This document shows positions 23,442-35,789 of a stretch of DNA of 64,000 bases, piece by piece. The stretch's first letter is position 1. Each line of letters opens with the position of its first letter. The DNA is taken from contig AJFK01000155.1 of NCBI GenBank assembly GCA_000467715.1, positions 27,532 through 91,531 of the forward strand. Reading direction: 5' to 3'. Below the pieces are notes generated by a model, which was given only the letters and a program-made list of their open reading frames with translations, was not told the origin of the DNA and made no database searches. Origin of the DNA: Hysterium pulicare CBS 123377 (taxonomy: Eukaryota; Ascomycota; Dothideomycetes; Hysteriales; Hysteriaceae). The position numbers and the translations under genes were made by a program.

Positions 23442-23843
23442 GGTGAGGAAGGGGTTTCGGATGAAGATTTGAAGAATCAGAGTGATGTGGTCCCCGGTAC
23501 ACGAGTCGCACAAGTTTACTTTGTAACTAGAGTAGCTTTATATGAAATGGTTACGTTCCGCAATTCAACTTGCCAGGCATGATGCGAATCCCTAATGATG
23601 CCGTGTTTTCGAGGTTCAATGCATTAAGTTTCCACAATTTCTCCGAAGGACGTACAGATCAGCAATCGAACAATCGTGCATCATGCGGGGTTAAGGATAG
23701 TTGCAAGGACCATCACATATTGTATACACTTAGACCCATCCAACTTCTGAGCTAATCCATAATGACTTAGAGTGCGGTCAGAAGCGATGGAACATACTTC
23801 CAGGCTATCTTTCGTGGAATTCGCATAACTCATGCTCGATGTA
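23442..23843. other. intergenic between convergent genes
   Basis: It holds the 3' flanks of the G1 peptidase and Cap59-like genes. Nothing else is seen. Confidence 0.55.
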
Positions 23844-25280
23844 TCAGACATGCGCCCAACCGTTTTCAACTAGTACCTGCATCTCATTGATGAGGCAAAA
23901 TTCGCCTGGTTCTTGGTTGCGCTTGTCTTGCTTCCTCCATTTCTGCACTCTTCGATGAACAGTAGACTCTTTGATGCTTGGTGTCATGGTCCAGCGAAGT
24001 AAACGGCTCTGCCAGATGGCTTTGTATACTTGCCAGGATGAAAGTAAGCCAGTCTTCGGGTGGACAGCGCTATAAGCTTTCCCGCTATAGCCGACGCGGA
24101 CTTTAGGATTTACGAAGACGCCTTTAGTGGCAGATAAGGGGTTGTCGGCATGGATGAGGCAGCATTCAGAACCTTCCAGATGATAAGTTGCAAGGGTATC
24201 GGAGATTCCACGAAATCTGAGTGGAGTTTTCGCAACAAAGGGGTCGGCAGGCATAGCGACTGGATATTCACTGTCAGTATATCGCTTTAGACACTCACTC
24301 AGCTTCTCAAGTACATATACGAGGAATTGGGGCCTTTTTGATTGGCTGTATGCTCCGACTGGGTCGGGGGAACTCCACGAATGGGAAGCTTCAATACGAA
24401 GTTCTATAGGATGGAACATACCCATGCCATTCCAGCAGCTGCTCACAGGGATTGGCGCATTGGCTTCAAGAGCATTTCTGGATTTGCGCGACCTGAAATA
24501 TGGCCAAGTCTGCATGAGATGTTCATGGCCTTCTGAGTCCCGGAGAGCGAACGTATCATAGTATACTGGAGGCTTGGAGAAATCCAGAGAGCAGGCCGCG
24601 GCATATTCACCTTGGTTTGTATCCAGTAGAGTGAACACATCTCCGACCTGGTCTCGTCAGTATGGCGCTTTGAATAAGGTGAGTCGACGTACTGTGAATG
24701 CGACATCATTTAGAAATAAAATCTTATCGTATTTTACACCTTCTTTCGTTAAATCTTCGAGAGGTTGCAGAGCTAAGTTTCGCAAGCTAGCAAGGTATGG
24801 TATCCGCCTCAACTCCTTTTTACCCCTCGATGTCTCAATCCATCCATGAGATGTGGGCTGCTTGGATATCTCATCTAAGTGCGTAGTCTCGGACAAGGTA
24901 ATGTTCCTTCTGACTCCAAGCTTCTCCAATGCTTCATCCAGCTCTTTCAAAGCACCTTTGGTATCATCCCAGCTTCCACTTTCGTAAACACTGACAAAGA
25001 TATTGTCCGGTCCAAAAGTCTTCGCAAGAGCTAACACGGCATCATTCCAATGACTGCGCAATATTTCTTCGTTGTTCCAATGCTGACTTGCAATGTATAT
25101 GCGGGTTGTTGGTCTCCGTGTAGACTCTACGTCGGGGGTGATTTCATGGGTCAGCCGGGCACGGATCTGAAGCACTTTGACGGTATCCCATATGAGGAGG
25201 AGAAGTAATAGGAGTCGTACGACAGGATGGCGGAAGAAGCGACGCAATGTACGGCCGGTCCCGGCTCGGAGAGAGTTCAT
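23844..25280 (-). CDS. Cap59/Cmt1-like alpha-1,3-mannosyltransferase family protein, 463 aa
   Basis: I read two exons, 25280-24693 and 24647-23844, with a 45-bp GT-AG intron. I start at the Met of MNSLRAGTGRTLRRFF, because a basic stretch then leads directly into one hydrophobic anchor (VVRLLLLLLLIW, residues 20-31); an in-frame Met at 25499 would add 73 unlikely residues. The lumenal domain has IYIASQHWNNEEIL, ISVYESGSWDDTKGALKELD, KILFLNDVAFT and VGDVFTLLDTNQGEYAAACSLDF, then SSCWNGMGMFHP. These blocks define the fungal CAP59-type mannosyltransferase family (PF11735). Cryptococcal members act on capsule and glycan mannose; in other fungi they are taken to be Golgi glycosyltransferases. The substrate here is unknown. 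Confidence 0.9.
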
Positions 25281-27702
25281 CAGTGCATCGGGGTGTCGTT
25301 GATCTTGGGTTTTTGGCAACGGAGCGGCGTTGATTTTTGAGATATCATCACAGAAGCAGACATAAATGAAAGAAGGAAATCCGTAAGAGAACACGGGGCA
25401 CCTGCATACTTGTGTTCTCTGGCACTGCGGAGGAAGCTCAAAGCACATCTTGGACGCATGGACGCGCCGGAACGCGTAACGGCCCGAATGTCTTGGCACA
25501 GCCGAAGGTCCTTCAGGTCTATCTACAAGTTTACCATATTCAATATCAGTTTCACGTTCTGATGTAACTCAACGTGGTCGCTGATTATGGTTGATTTGAA
25601 GTGTGCATTTACATTTATGGAAATGTTCTCTTCCTTCGAACTTGCGGCACACGTTGTAGCTCTACCTGGTCTCGTTGTGAAGACACAGCATGATGCAGAA
25701 GCAAATCAAGAAAGGAATGGATCTACCAAAACCAACTCGCTCACTTGGAATTTTTGACCTTATACTGGCGGATATACATTGATCTTGATAGCATAACGGC
25801 GATTTGAAGTCGGAATCTGGAAGACCGCGGAAAGTTAGTAAGTCAGAAACGCATTTAGCGGCAATGATGCCAGAGGATTAGACGATACTACTGTACTTCC
25901 TGAATTGATGCCGAGACATCGCAATTTCTAGAGCATACTAACATTCCTCACTTGAAAATATCTTTTGTCTCCTCTCTATCTTCATTTCACAAGAAAGGGA
26001 AAGCACATACATGAACAACCTTTCTTTCCGGAGTGCAAAAAGATAGACCCTAGACTTCCCATCCCGTCCGACCAAAATAGCAAAAAGGATAAAAGCAAAC
26101 ACTTACTCTCGCTCGAGCCTACGTCTAGAATGGCAAAAGTTCAGAGGCCCCTGCCTCCTATGAAAACCCCGCCGAGTTTTATCACCGGAACCAAGCCCTT
26201 CCAATAGTCGGGGCTGTATCACCGAGCCAACAGAGGGCTGTTGACAGGAGTTGGTCGAAAATCAAATAATATATATGGGCAGAATACTGAGAAAGGAAGG
26301 GTGGAGCTAGTGAAAGATTGGCGTATGAGATGACTGGTTGAAGGGGGAACGTGGTTTCCGTTTTGGTCACTGACCGCCAGAACTCGGGTTGGGTGACGGA
26401 CTTAAGGGGAAGGCGGTGAGATCGTTTCGTAGAGAAGGAGAAGTTGACATAGGGAATGGTGGGAACATTGAGAAGATAGCTATGGATTGCTCTTGTGGTA
26501 GAAGCACGCGAAATCGTACTTTCACTGGCTAGCATGCAGCAGCAGCACGGTGAAGTCATGAAGCCTTAGTCATATCTATGTACGAGGAAACAAATATCAC
26601 TACCTGTCACTTGCTCCCATTTCACACCTTGGATGGCCATCAATCTCGACCCCTTGTCCTCAACCATTCCCACCTCGAGCTTCCTGGATGATAGCACTTT
26701 GCCGGCAATACTATTGAAATGACTCCAACTTTGTTGTGCAGCCATAGCACGTATGGTCCAAATCTACTAATACCACCAGGTCCTGGTATATCGATGTGTG
26801 GAACTCGGCCACTTTGCTCGGCGACCACAGTCGTACTCATAACAGCATCAACGGGAAAGACTTGCTCGGAAGCAGGCCATGCTGATGTTTCTCCCGCTAG
26901 AGCCTACAATCTTCCTCCACCCAGGCTTCGCAGGAATAGCCGCAGTCCCACAAGAAGCCGATAGGTATGGTACTATCTCCACGAACAAACATCTTCGGCG
27001 CAGCCTTGCACCATCCGATCACCGACTACGCACGTGTTTATATGGAGTGTTGCGTCTTTTAATTTCCGGATAGAATAGATGTCGGCACCCGCGAGCAGAT
27101 AAGAATAGCCGTTCCACAAACTACAACAAGTACTACTGCCTTAAGACCTCATCGCTCGAGAAGTCAGCTGAATTGCTCATAAGAGAGCACATGGAAGGAT
27201 GATGTATTGATATTTGTGATGTCAATATAAGTTGTGGATGCCAAGATGTGTGCTGAGCCCCAGTAACCTGTAACGTTGCAGTAGCCATACGAGCTTGTCA
27301 CGTTCTCAGCAACGAGTTTCTTGGCATGTCTGCGTTACAGTGACTCAGGGAGCATGCCGAGGGTGTTCGGTACTATCGGTACACAGTTTTAAATCCCGAG
27401 GAACGTGGTAATAGGTAGGTGTAAGTATCGTGAGGTTTCCTTGTTCCACAGCAGGGTCAGGCTGCTAGACAGAACATTGTCAATGTCTAGAAAACCTGGA
27501 CATTGATTGTTATGTACCCTCGAAGTCATCGCTTTGACCTCGTTGGCCTTAAATGTGTGCTACGAATGAAGGCATGAGGCATTATTCGTATGTCGATGGA
27601 TTGGACTGTAGGATGATGTTGCAGCAACGTATAAAAGCAACCTCCTCATGCCTCATTTCATGAATTCAGCACCAGAACCATTCCAGAATCTTTAACTCTA
27701 TC
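25281..27702. other. 2.4 kb intergenic region
   Basis: It holds the promoters of the Cap59-like gene (minus) and the small secreted protein gene (plus). The longest ATG frame, 26182-26559 on the minus strand, encodes 125 residues with no recognisable domain and is not supported as a gene. No repeat or element was recognised. Confidence 0.5.
27630..27636 (+). promoter_or_regulatory. TATA box of the small secreted protein gene
   Basis: TATAAAA lies 67-73 bp upstream of the start codon at 27703, in good position for a core promoter. Confidence 0.65.
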
Positions 27703-28360
27703 ATGCGTCTCTTCAATATTGCTTGTGGTGTTCTGGCCTCGGTTGCTGCTCATACTGTTGTCGCCTTGCCCGCAAAGCAAAACTCTACTTCTGAAGGAGA
27801 CACAGATCCGAATGGCCAACTGCTGGTATTTATGTCCCCGCGTTATCTTTGATTCGTTGGCTAACCCTTTTAATTGGAAGGTTTACATGACCACAGATCC
27901 TTTCTGGGGCAACCGTGAGACGACGGGGTTGTTTCAATTGGCTGAAGTGGATCTTGCTTTTTGCAATTACCTACCACCTGAATGGTGTATTCGCCTGGCT
28001 CATTGTCGTGATGGTTGACTAATTTGTATCAGGGACAGGCAGATTTCATCGTTTGGTCCAGACCAGGGCCTGAGGTGTACCGTGTACGAGTAAGTAAAAC
28101 CCAGATCTCTTTTGTTTCGTATCTGAGTATATTGACACGTGTACTAGCGGTACCGGGTGCGGTGGCGCTTCTCTGAACATTTGGTGGCCGGGGTATGCTG
28201 ACATGAGCGGGAACGGTGAGTGATAAATATCCCCAAGCTATAGAGCTGTCTCTCTCGATGATAGAAGGGCTGAACAACATGTGTAGGGTGGGATAACCGG
28301 GTAAGGTCCTGGATGTGCGATTTGGTCAACTGTGATACATTGCACGGGACATGCTGGTAA
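27703..28360 (+). CDS. small cysteine-rich secreted protein, beta/gamma-crystallin-like, 141 aa
   Basis: I read five small exons: 27703-27825, 27881-27984, 28033-28089, 28148-28215 and 28287-28360. Introns are 55, 48, 58 and 71 bp, all GT-AG with phases that close on a 142-codon frame. Residues 1-21 (MRLFNIACGVLASVAAHTVVA) are a signal peptide. The mature protein has six cysteines (FCNYL, RCTVY, TGCGG, WMCDL, NCDT, GTCW) and ends in Trp. The core reads RCTVYDGTGCGGASLNIWW, PGYADMSG, then WDNRVRSWMC. That layout resembles the Greek-key pattern of fungal beta/gamma-crystallin-like small secreted proteins; the fold is inference. Size, secretion signal and Cys content fit a candidate effector or extracellular stress protein. 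No single long frame covers the gene, so it is easily missed. Confidence 0.82.
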
Positions 28361-28650
28361 CCGTTGAGAACGTGACTTGTGCAGTCACTCCCAGGAGGGG
28401 AGTATTCCGATGAGGTTGCTCAATGAGAGAGTGCGGTAGCTAATGGTTGCGAACTTAATATGAATCCCGTGTCTGAATCAATCAATAATGCTCCCGCAAA
28501 TTCGAGAATAAAATCTTCCGTTGAGTTTACGATGCGACTCTTGCACTTCTTGCTTCTTGTGGGGATTCCAATGATGGCGAGTGAAATTGACCATCATCGA
28601 ATCCATTCCACTACCCGTATCAGAAGCGCTCTACTCAGAGCGAGAAATTC

Positions 28651-29259
28651 TTAAAGTCCGATGATCTCCATGATACGGCGACCTACGTCCCCTAAAATCA
28701 CTCTAGTTCTCTCTCCAGGCCATCTGGCAACTCTCTTCGCGGTCTTGATGGTATCGAACAGGTCTCTCATACATGCGTAGTCTGAAGATGGATCGTGCAT
28801 GGAGCACACCCTTGTTCTCTTATAGTCGACAACAATGTATGTGGCTGGTGGCTCACTGATGGGCATTGAGAGCCATGGTCCTTGACTATGTGCCCATTTA
28901 CGTTCGAACTTCATGAATCGATTCAGTGCAGCTCGGGTGAACGCAAACATGACAATCCCGTCAGAGCCAATCGTCCAATCGAAGCCTATGTCTTTAGTCA
29001 TTAGTCTGCGGATAAGCGGATTTAAGCTTTCCATGGCCACTGGGTATCCATAATCAGGACAAGAGCAGTTCCCGTCAGGTAGGTTGGAAGACTTGGTGAT
29101 TAGCCAGGAGGCCTTTTTGAGCGGCGTTGAGTATTTGACGCAATCTCTCCATGTAGTGCACACTGATTGAACGGCGATGATATCCAGTGGAGGTAGTTGT
29201 GCCAGGATTTGCTCCAAGAGCTCGAAGGTGCCAAAGACTTTCAGGGCAGAGGAGGCCAT
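28651..29259 (-). CDS. F-box protein, 202 aa
   Basis: One exon. Residues about 7-50 (KVFGTFELLEQILAQLPP, then DIIAVQSVCTTWRDCVKYS) are an F-box, which binds Skp1 in SCF ubiquitin ligases. The rest has KRTR, a Trp-rich FERKWAHSQGPWLSMP segment and a C-terminus ending GRRIMEIIGL; no substrate-binding repeat is recognised. I start at the Met just before the F-box (29259); an in-frame Met at 29421 would add 54 residues. Short orphan-like F-box proteins of this type are numerous in filamentous ascomycetes. The target is unknown. Confidence 0.8.
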   Translation of the reverse strand: MASSALKVFGTFELLEQILAQLPPLDIIAVQSVCTTWRDCVKYSTPLKKASWLITKSSNLPDGNCSCPDYGYPVAMESLNPLIRRLMTKDIGFDWTIGSDGIVMFAFTRAALNRFMKFERKWAHSQGPWLSMPISEPPATYIVVDYKRTRVCSMHDPSSDYACMRDLFDTIKTAKRVARWPGERTRVILGDVGRRIMEIIGL

Positions 29260-29937
29260 AAGTTCGAAGGTGTTGTCGGCAAATCCAAGTGCGTACGAGG
29301 TATATAGAGACTGAGAGGGGCCGAACAAGCACCTAAGTGCGTACTTAACCCATTTTCGATATCCATGGTTCCCGATCTTGTCGAGCAAGCGTCGAGCCGT
29401 ATGGGTGCAAAATCGAGACAACTCAGTTAGACGAGTCTGTGAAACACCATTGAGTGAGTGAAAGGTGTTGGAAACCTATTAGATAGGTTGAATCTTCTCG
29501 AAATTTCATTGAATAGTTGACGATAGATTATTTAACTCGAGGTAAGGAGGTTGGCCGCCAGTAAATATGAAGCTTTCCCCCGCTTGGCTATCTTCGGAAT
29601 AGCTTCAAACATTCAATAGCCATTACCTACTAGATCTCATCGCCCCATACCTCCAAGGTAGCATCTATGAGCGATACTGACTTCGAAGTTATCAATTAGG
29701 TGAATGAGACGCATTCGTTTCGCTATCTATCTCCATGCTTGCTTCTTCCAGCATGTTCTGGTTTCAGCACGGAGGTCGGAGCTCACCGATTGTCAGTCAA
29801 TATAAGTAGCTCTGACGACTTCTCATCTCAAGAGCAAGAACCATCCTATACAGGACTCTCTACCAGCCGTAGGCCTTTCGTGATACAAGGCATTATTGTT
29901 TGTGCAAATTGCACTTGATCTAATTCAGCTAACGACA
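29260..29937. other. divergent promoter region, F-box and amidohydrolase genes
   Basis: About 680 bp separate the two divergent start codons. Short frames such as the one at 29700-29918 look fortuitous. No gene is supported. Confidence 0.5.
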
Positions 29938-31573
29938 ATGCTCTACATTAATGCCACCATCGTAACCGTCAATTCCAATCGGGACATCTACACAAATGGA
30001 GCCGTACTCGTGAAAGAGAATCTCATTGCAGATATAGGCAAAACCTTCGATTTAACCGAGAAATACTCTCAGGAGGAGATGTATGATCTCGATGGCTACA
30101 TCGTCATCCCAGGCTTAATTTCGACCCATATGCATACCGCCCAAACCCTCCTACGAGGTGCCGCAGATGACCTTGAACTGGTCTCCTGGCTCTGCGAACG
30201 CATTTGGGTTCTGCAAGGTAACTTCACACCGGAAGATGGGTACGCCGCGGCTCGAATTAGCATTGCGGAGATGCTTAAAACCGGTACAACTTGCTTCCTA
30301 GAGAGCATGGTGAGCCCCATCCTATCCCCTGGGCGAACAACCTCCATCTAAGCTATCATACAGTTTGCAAACCGCTACGGTTTCGACGGTCTCTGTGCAG
30401 CTGTGGAGGAAAGCGGTATCCGCGGCTGTCTAGGTAAAATTGTCATGGACATAGGCACCTACGCCAAAGATCCCGCCTGGGCAATGCATCCAGGGCTAAT
30501 CGAGGACCGTGAGACCTCCTTACTCGGCGCTGTTTCCATGCATGAAAAATGGAATGGAAAGGCCAACGACAGGATCCGAGTCTGGTTCGGAGCTAGAACA
30601 CCTGGAGGCGTTTCCGAAGGACTGTATAAGGAGATGACGGCGATTTCGAGAGAGAAGAATATCCCGATTACAATGCATTGTGCAGAGGTGAGGGCGGACA
30701 GGGAGTTCTTCGCCAGCCTGGAACCACCACAGACACCGATGTCATTTTGTGATAATGTAGGGCTTTTGGGTCCAAACACGGTGCTGGTGCATATGGTGCA
30801 TCTTGACGATACCGATCTTGCTAAGCTTGCGGAGACGAACACGCACGTCGCGCACTGCCCGACATCGAACGCGAAACTGGCATCGGGAATCGCCCGCATT
30901 CCCGAGATGCTGGAAGCTGGAGTAAATGTTGGGCTTGGGACTGATGGTGCGCCGTGCAATAACACCAACGACTTAATGCAAGAGATGAAGCTCGCTGGCA
31001 TCATTCACAAGGCCAAGTCGTATGATCCCACCTTGATTCCAGCTGGTACGTAAGGTCGGGGTGCAAAGTCTACGTCCCCGTGTTCATACTTTTCCCTTAC
31101 ATGTTCGCTACCCATATCCCACTCAAGTGGTATCTAAAGATTAGAACACTATAAGCAAAAGTATAATGCGGGTTCTCTTAGTACCAAAACCCTTTACGAA
31201 GCTCATGCTAATTATCCGTCCTCCTTTAGAGACCGTCTTGGAAATGGCCACGATCAATGGAGCCAAAGCACTAGGGCTAGGGGATTCCATTGGCAGCCTC
31301 GAAGTGGGAAAGAAGGCGGATTTTGTTGGCATTGATATGCGGAAGGTACATCTACAGCCCTATTTCAACCCAGTCAGTGCGATCGTTTACTCTGCGACTG
31401 GTGGGGATGTTAAGTTTGTGGTCGTAGATGGGAAGATAGTAGTTGAAGATGGATTGTTGAAGACTATGCACGAAGACGAGATATGGAAGGAGGGAAAGCG
31501 ACGAGGGCACGAAATTGCCATCCGAGCTGGTCTGACTGAAAAGGTTCAAGGCAAGTGGCCAGTGATTTCATGA
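29938..31573 (+). CDS. metal-dependent amidohydrolase (TRZ/ATZ, SAH/guanine deaminase-like), 465 aa
   Basis: I read three exons: 29938-30309, 30364-31045 and 31230-31573. The first intron is 54 bp; the second is long for this region, 184 bp. The start at 29938 gives the [12 protein letters not shown] opening that is usual for the family. Metal ligands are visible: HMH in [15 protein letters not shown] in [12 protein letters not shown] in LVHMVHLDD and the Asp in GTDGAPCNN. The C-terminal block [17 protein letters not shown] and [11 protein letters not shown] closes the TIM-barrel as in TRZ/ATZ-family hydrolases. These remove amino or chloro groups from purine- or triazine-like rings, or deaminate S-adenosylhomocysteine. 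The precise substrate cannot be read from sequence. It lies tail to tail with xylulokinase, about 90 bp apart. Confidence 0.9.
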
Positions 31574-31665
31574 CGATATTCATCGATCGCAGTAAGATTT
31601 GAATATTTATGTTGTTGAAGTGGATGAGCCACATGATGCGCCGTTTCGGCAAATATGGCCATTCC

Positions 31666-33553
31666 TTATCTGATGCCTTCTCCTTTCTCCTCGACCGCTT
31701 TGGCCTCCATCATTTCAAAAGCCTTGAGCGCCTCTCCGTATCTCTCCCAAGTGCCCTTCCTATACCCATCACAGATTTTCTTCACAAACTCCTTCTCATT
31801 CCACCGAGCTTCGAGGAAGTCTTCGAAGCCTTCACTACCCTTTCTTCCCACTCCCCATGCAGCTTTATATGCAGAGCCTAGAGCACAAGCATTTCCACCA
31901 ATGTCTAGCTTGTAGACTCCATCAGTACCTCCGAGGACCTCACCGATAAGTTCAGCAATTGCGCTGTTGGCAGCGCCACCACCAACCATGTAAATTCGAT
32001 GAGGCTGTGGAGGTAGATCACCATGTTTTTTAACAAGATTCTGTGATCGCAAGCGTAAAGAGAGAAATTGAGACTCCAATATTGCGCGGGCGTCTGCATA
32101 CGGTAAGGGCCATGTGCTATCTTTCGTCTTCGTTTGGGCAGCAGGAGGAGGCACAGCTGTAAGAGCATCATTTGCGTAGAGGAAGCGCCACGTGCCGGCC
32201 TGTACATTCGGCACAATCTCTGGACGAGGAAAGAAGAGGCCAAGGCGCACAGGATCAGACTTTGGATCGTTCTGACCGAGGACGGGAGTACTTGTTGCAG
32301 TTTCATTGAAATGGTCCCAAGTCTTGTTATCTGGTGTAGCTGAAAGTGTATTTATGGCGTCGCGTATGTGTTCACGTGCTAGGCCACCGTTTTTATAGCA
32401 CAACATGAACATGTAGAGACCAGCAGTCGTGGGATGATTCATGAAGTGATATGCAGGGTCAGGTTTGTATTCTGATGTAGACACAAGGTAAGTAGTTGAG
32501 GTCCCTAGAGAAACTATAGCATCGGAAGAGCGGAGTGGAAGTGCCAATATTGTGGAAGGGTTGTCGCCGGTGAACGGTATGATGGCGCAAGAATCGGGGA
32601 AGCCGTATCGAGATACGAAATATGGAGAGATGGTGCCAAAGCTTCCGCCGCCATCTTCTGGGACGTGACCCAGTTTGGACTTGAGATCTTCGACGCCTTC
32701 ATCTCCTGCTGCCAGAGCAAGAAGGTCCTCATGCCAGCACCCGTTCTTGATGTCCCAGAGATTTGCACCGCATACATCGCCAATATCTATTGGCGCTACC
32801 TTGCCTAAGAAGATCGAGGCGAGAAAGGACGAAACAAGAGATATGCGGGAAGTGGCACGGTATGCTTCGGGGTACTTCTGGTGGAAACGAAGTATTTGTG
32901 GGCCGCTGAAGCGCTGTGAGGGGCGCATTAGAGCGAGCAGCAGTCAAAGGCTAAGAGCACACTTACATGATGGGCACTACTTCCAGTGATTTCGGCCAGC
33001 TCATTGGGACTCCCTAGCTTGAGATCGAAAGCATCGCATTGCTTCTGTGTGCTCGCATCTTGCCAGTTTGGACTAAACGGATGGCTGAAAGCTCCTTTCC
33101 TCTCTCCCTTGGCTCCACCCTCCAGCTGCTCCACAAGTGTCTTGTTCGCGTTTAGTCCACCGAGCAGAGTCTCTGCATCATGACTCCAGAATACAGTGCC
33201 ATGCTGCATACCAGCCCCCGATATGCCCTTCACTTTGGAGAAATCTAGGCCGGCGTCTTTCAGCCGTTGGAGGACAAGGTCGACGGCTTCGAGCCACATG
33301 GCTGGGGGAGCAAAGACCTCGCCTTCGGCAGGGTTGGTAAGGACGCCTTTGTGGATGCCATACTTGGAGAGGTCGGCATCGAAATCGACTTTCGCTTCAT
33401 GGACGAGTTTGAGGTCAGACTTGACGGCAATGCCTATTGTTGCGCGTGAGGTCAGTTGAAGAAAGCCATGGCGGGGCAAGGATGCGGGGCGTCTGAAAGG
33501 CTACCTTTTAGCTGCTGGGTGCTCAAATCGAAGCCCAAGAAGAGGTCAGCCAT
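31666..33553 (-). CDS. D-xylulose kinase, FGGY family, 587 aa
   Basis: I read three exons: 33553-33505, 33433-32967 and 32913-31666. Introns are 71 and 53 bp. The N-terminus [17 protein letters not shown] is the signature start of xylulokinases. Further blocks are [27 protein letters not shown] (catalytic Asp), [12 protein letters not shown] and the nucleotide-binding [15 protein letters not shown]. The enzyme phosphorylates D-xylulose to xylulose 5-phosphate, linking pentose uptake to the pentose phosphate pathway. It converges on the amidohydrolase gene; no functional link is evident. It is intact and of normal length. Confidence 0.96.
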
Positions 33554-34205
33554 GGCCAATGTGATGAGAGGAGGCGATGAAAGGGAATGAGGGACAGAAA
33601 CGAGGCGCCATGGGAAGACAGAGATGCTGTGGACTCATATGATGCAGCGGAATCTTCGCCAGTTGCTAGCTTCTAAGGGTCCAGACATGACGCTTGGCAC
33701 ATGTCAGATTTATCCGGCGGTGCCTGCATTTGCTTTTGCTGTAACAATGGATTAGCTTGAAAAAGACGCCATGCCATTGGGTGCTACGAGTGAGTTTGAA
33801 TCCGTTTTATCCGCCGGAAGGAAGCGGTGTTGCAGTAGGCGGATTACCCCTTTAGGATATGCACGAGAAATCGCTGTTGTTCCACATGTACTCATTATCG
33901 TTTTATTTTCAAGGAGGCGTAGTAATAGGTTAGAGACAAATCGTACGCTGTAGCCAACGTCTGTCCATCCCTAGCAGCAATCGATATCCGTGCAGAGGTG
34001 AAGATGCACATGGACAGCCCCAACAACTATACCGTGTTTCCAACCCCTTTTCACCTACTTCTCGGTGTCCTGACCCATCAGCAAGTGTTATACGCCGCAT
34101 GCCCGCAGAATCTAAGCCAGAAGTAAGGCCGAGAACACAATGCGCCGGTGTCCATCGCCAAAACGCCAATAATGTGAGCTGATTCCCCAATCATATTGTA
34201 CAGTT
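33554..34205. other. intergenic
   Basis: It holds the xylulokinase promoter and the 3' flank of the CDF transporter gene. No gene is supported. Confidence 0.5.
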
Positions 34206-35789
34206 TCATCTTCGTCTAGTGGCGCTGCCGTCGGCTGGCTTATGATTGTGCGTGTGATCATGGTCGTGCGAATGCGTATGGTCCTCCTCCTCGGGTTCAG
34301 GACTCGACTGCGCGCTGACGTCCGGCTTGATGAATTCGTCCATAAAATCGGGTTGTGATGATGACTCTGAAACAAATCGCACTTTGACCCTCTTCACTCC
34401 CCGAACCTTTGCCCCAACTCGTTCTCGCACGAGGTCCTCTACACCATGTGTCTGTTCGATCGTCCAACCTGTCGGGACAGCAAGTTCCAAATCTATCAAA
34501 TAGTTTTGCCCCGATTTGACACCCTGGATGGAGCGTAGTTCAACATCATTGGATGCGGAGCCGCCGTTTATACTGCCCAGAGCTTTTGTTGCTGCTCGGC
34601 GAACGTTGTTCTTCATTTCGTCATCAATGCCCACATCTGCAAGCTCCAGCAAGGCTAATTTTGTATTTCCCCAACCAGCCTGTACAACCATCAGCGAGAT
34701 TACCAAACCGCCAACGGGGTCAAGCCAAGATGCGTTGCTCAAGACGTTGGACCCCGCTATCATCAGAAGCGCAACAAATGCCGTGAGGGAGTCGACGCGA
34801 TGGTGGTAAGCATTCGAGGCTAGGACGGAGGATTTTCGTTCTTTGGCAACCTTCAGAGCTACGAAATATTAGTAAATCCCTAATTAGCATGGAGAGATTA
34901 TACCTACTTGCGCGGTAAAGCCATTCCTTGATCACAATTGATCCAGCTGCCAACCAGGCTGCGTTGATATTCGGCCCAAGATCATCGTGACTGTGACTAT
35001 GTCCATGACTATGGGGAAGTAACCCCCAATGTGCGGCGGCCTCTGCGAAATCAGGGAAAAACTGCTGGCAAAGTGCAATCAGTGCCGCCCAACCCATCAT
35101 GAAACCCCCTCCGAGCAGTAGCCCGCTGACTCCCAGAGAGCCTAAACTCTCGACCTTGCCGTATCCGCCGGGGAAGCGCTCTGATGGGGGTTTCAGGGAC
35201 CACGAGACTGTGGCTAGAGTCATAATATCGCTAACAAGATCTGTAAGGCTGTGAATGGCATCGGCAGAGAGTGCTGTTTCAGCTGTTAGCCTTGCACGGC
35301 GGTCAACTAACGAGCGGCGAGGTACTTACCCTGGCTGTTGAAGACATAGCCTCCAATTCCCTTTCCAACAGCCATGCCGAGGTTGACATAGAGACCAATC
35401 CTGGTGATCCTGACTCCAGCATCCTTTTTGTTGGAAGAAAGTAAGTATGTATTGTCATGAGAGTGGTGGTGATGGCCTGCATGGCCCCGGGTTTGCTCTT
35501 TTGTCATGGTGGAAGGTGAAATGTGTCGCCTGCGATGGGCGGTTGAAGACCAATTGAGAAGCGAGCCTGCGGAGGCCGTGGGACTGGCCGTGACTCTTGT
35601 AGATGTTCGAAGGACGCGACGCTGGTGTCCGTTGAAGGCCAGGGGTAGTGTGGAAGCTGATGATGAATGAGGTGAACGTGGCTTATAGCTCGGACGGGGG
35701 AACGCAACGCGTCCCGCATGGTTAATGAAGCGTACTCCATTGCGGTTACCCAGTGACATGAAGGAAGAGAACGGGGAAGGCTCCTGCAA
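34206..35789 (-). CDS. mitochondrial cation diffusion facilitator (Mmt1/Mmt2-like), 492 aa
   Basis: I read three exons: 35789-35330, 35273-34908 and 34858-34206. Introns are 56 and 49 bp. The first 100 residues are Arg/Ser/His-rich with few acids, as in a mitochondrial targeting region. A His stretch (GHAGHHHHSH) follows. CDF motifs are seen: SADAIHSLTDLVSD (HxxxD of TM2) and NAYHHRVDS (HxxxD of TM5). About six hydrophobic segments and a cytosolic-type C-terminal domain with KRVKVRF are present, plus a His/Asp-rich tail (HTHSHDHDHTHNH). Yeast Mmt1/2 move iron from mitochondria; related SLC30A9 proteins handle zinc. The metal is inferred. It shares a 260-bp divergent promoter with the VOC gene. 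Confidence 0.88.

Noticed and set aside
26182-26559. 125-codon minus-strand ATG frame near 26.4 kb
   Set aside because: Cys run at the start, no domain and no supporting context. It could be real but cannot be supported.
30459-31004. 181-codon minus-strand frame inside the amidohydrolase gene
   Set aside because: It is antisense to strongly conserved coding sequence and has no independent support.
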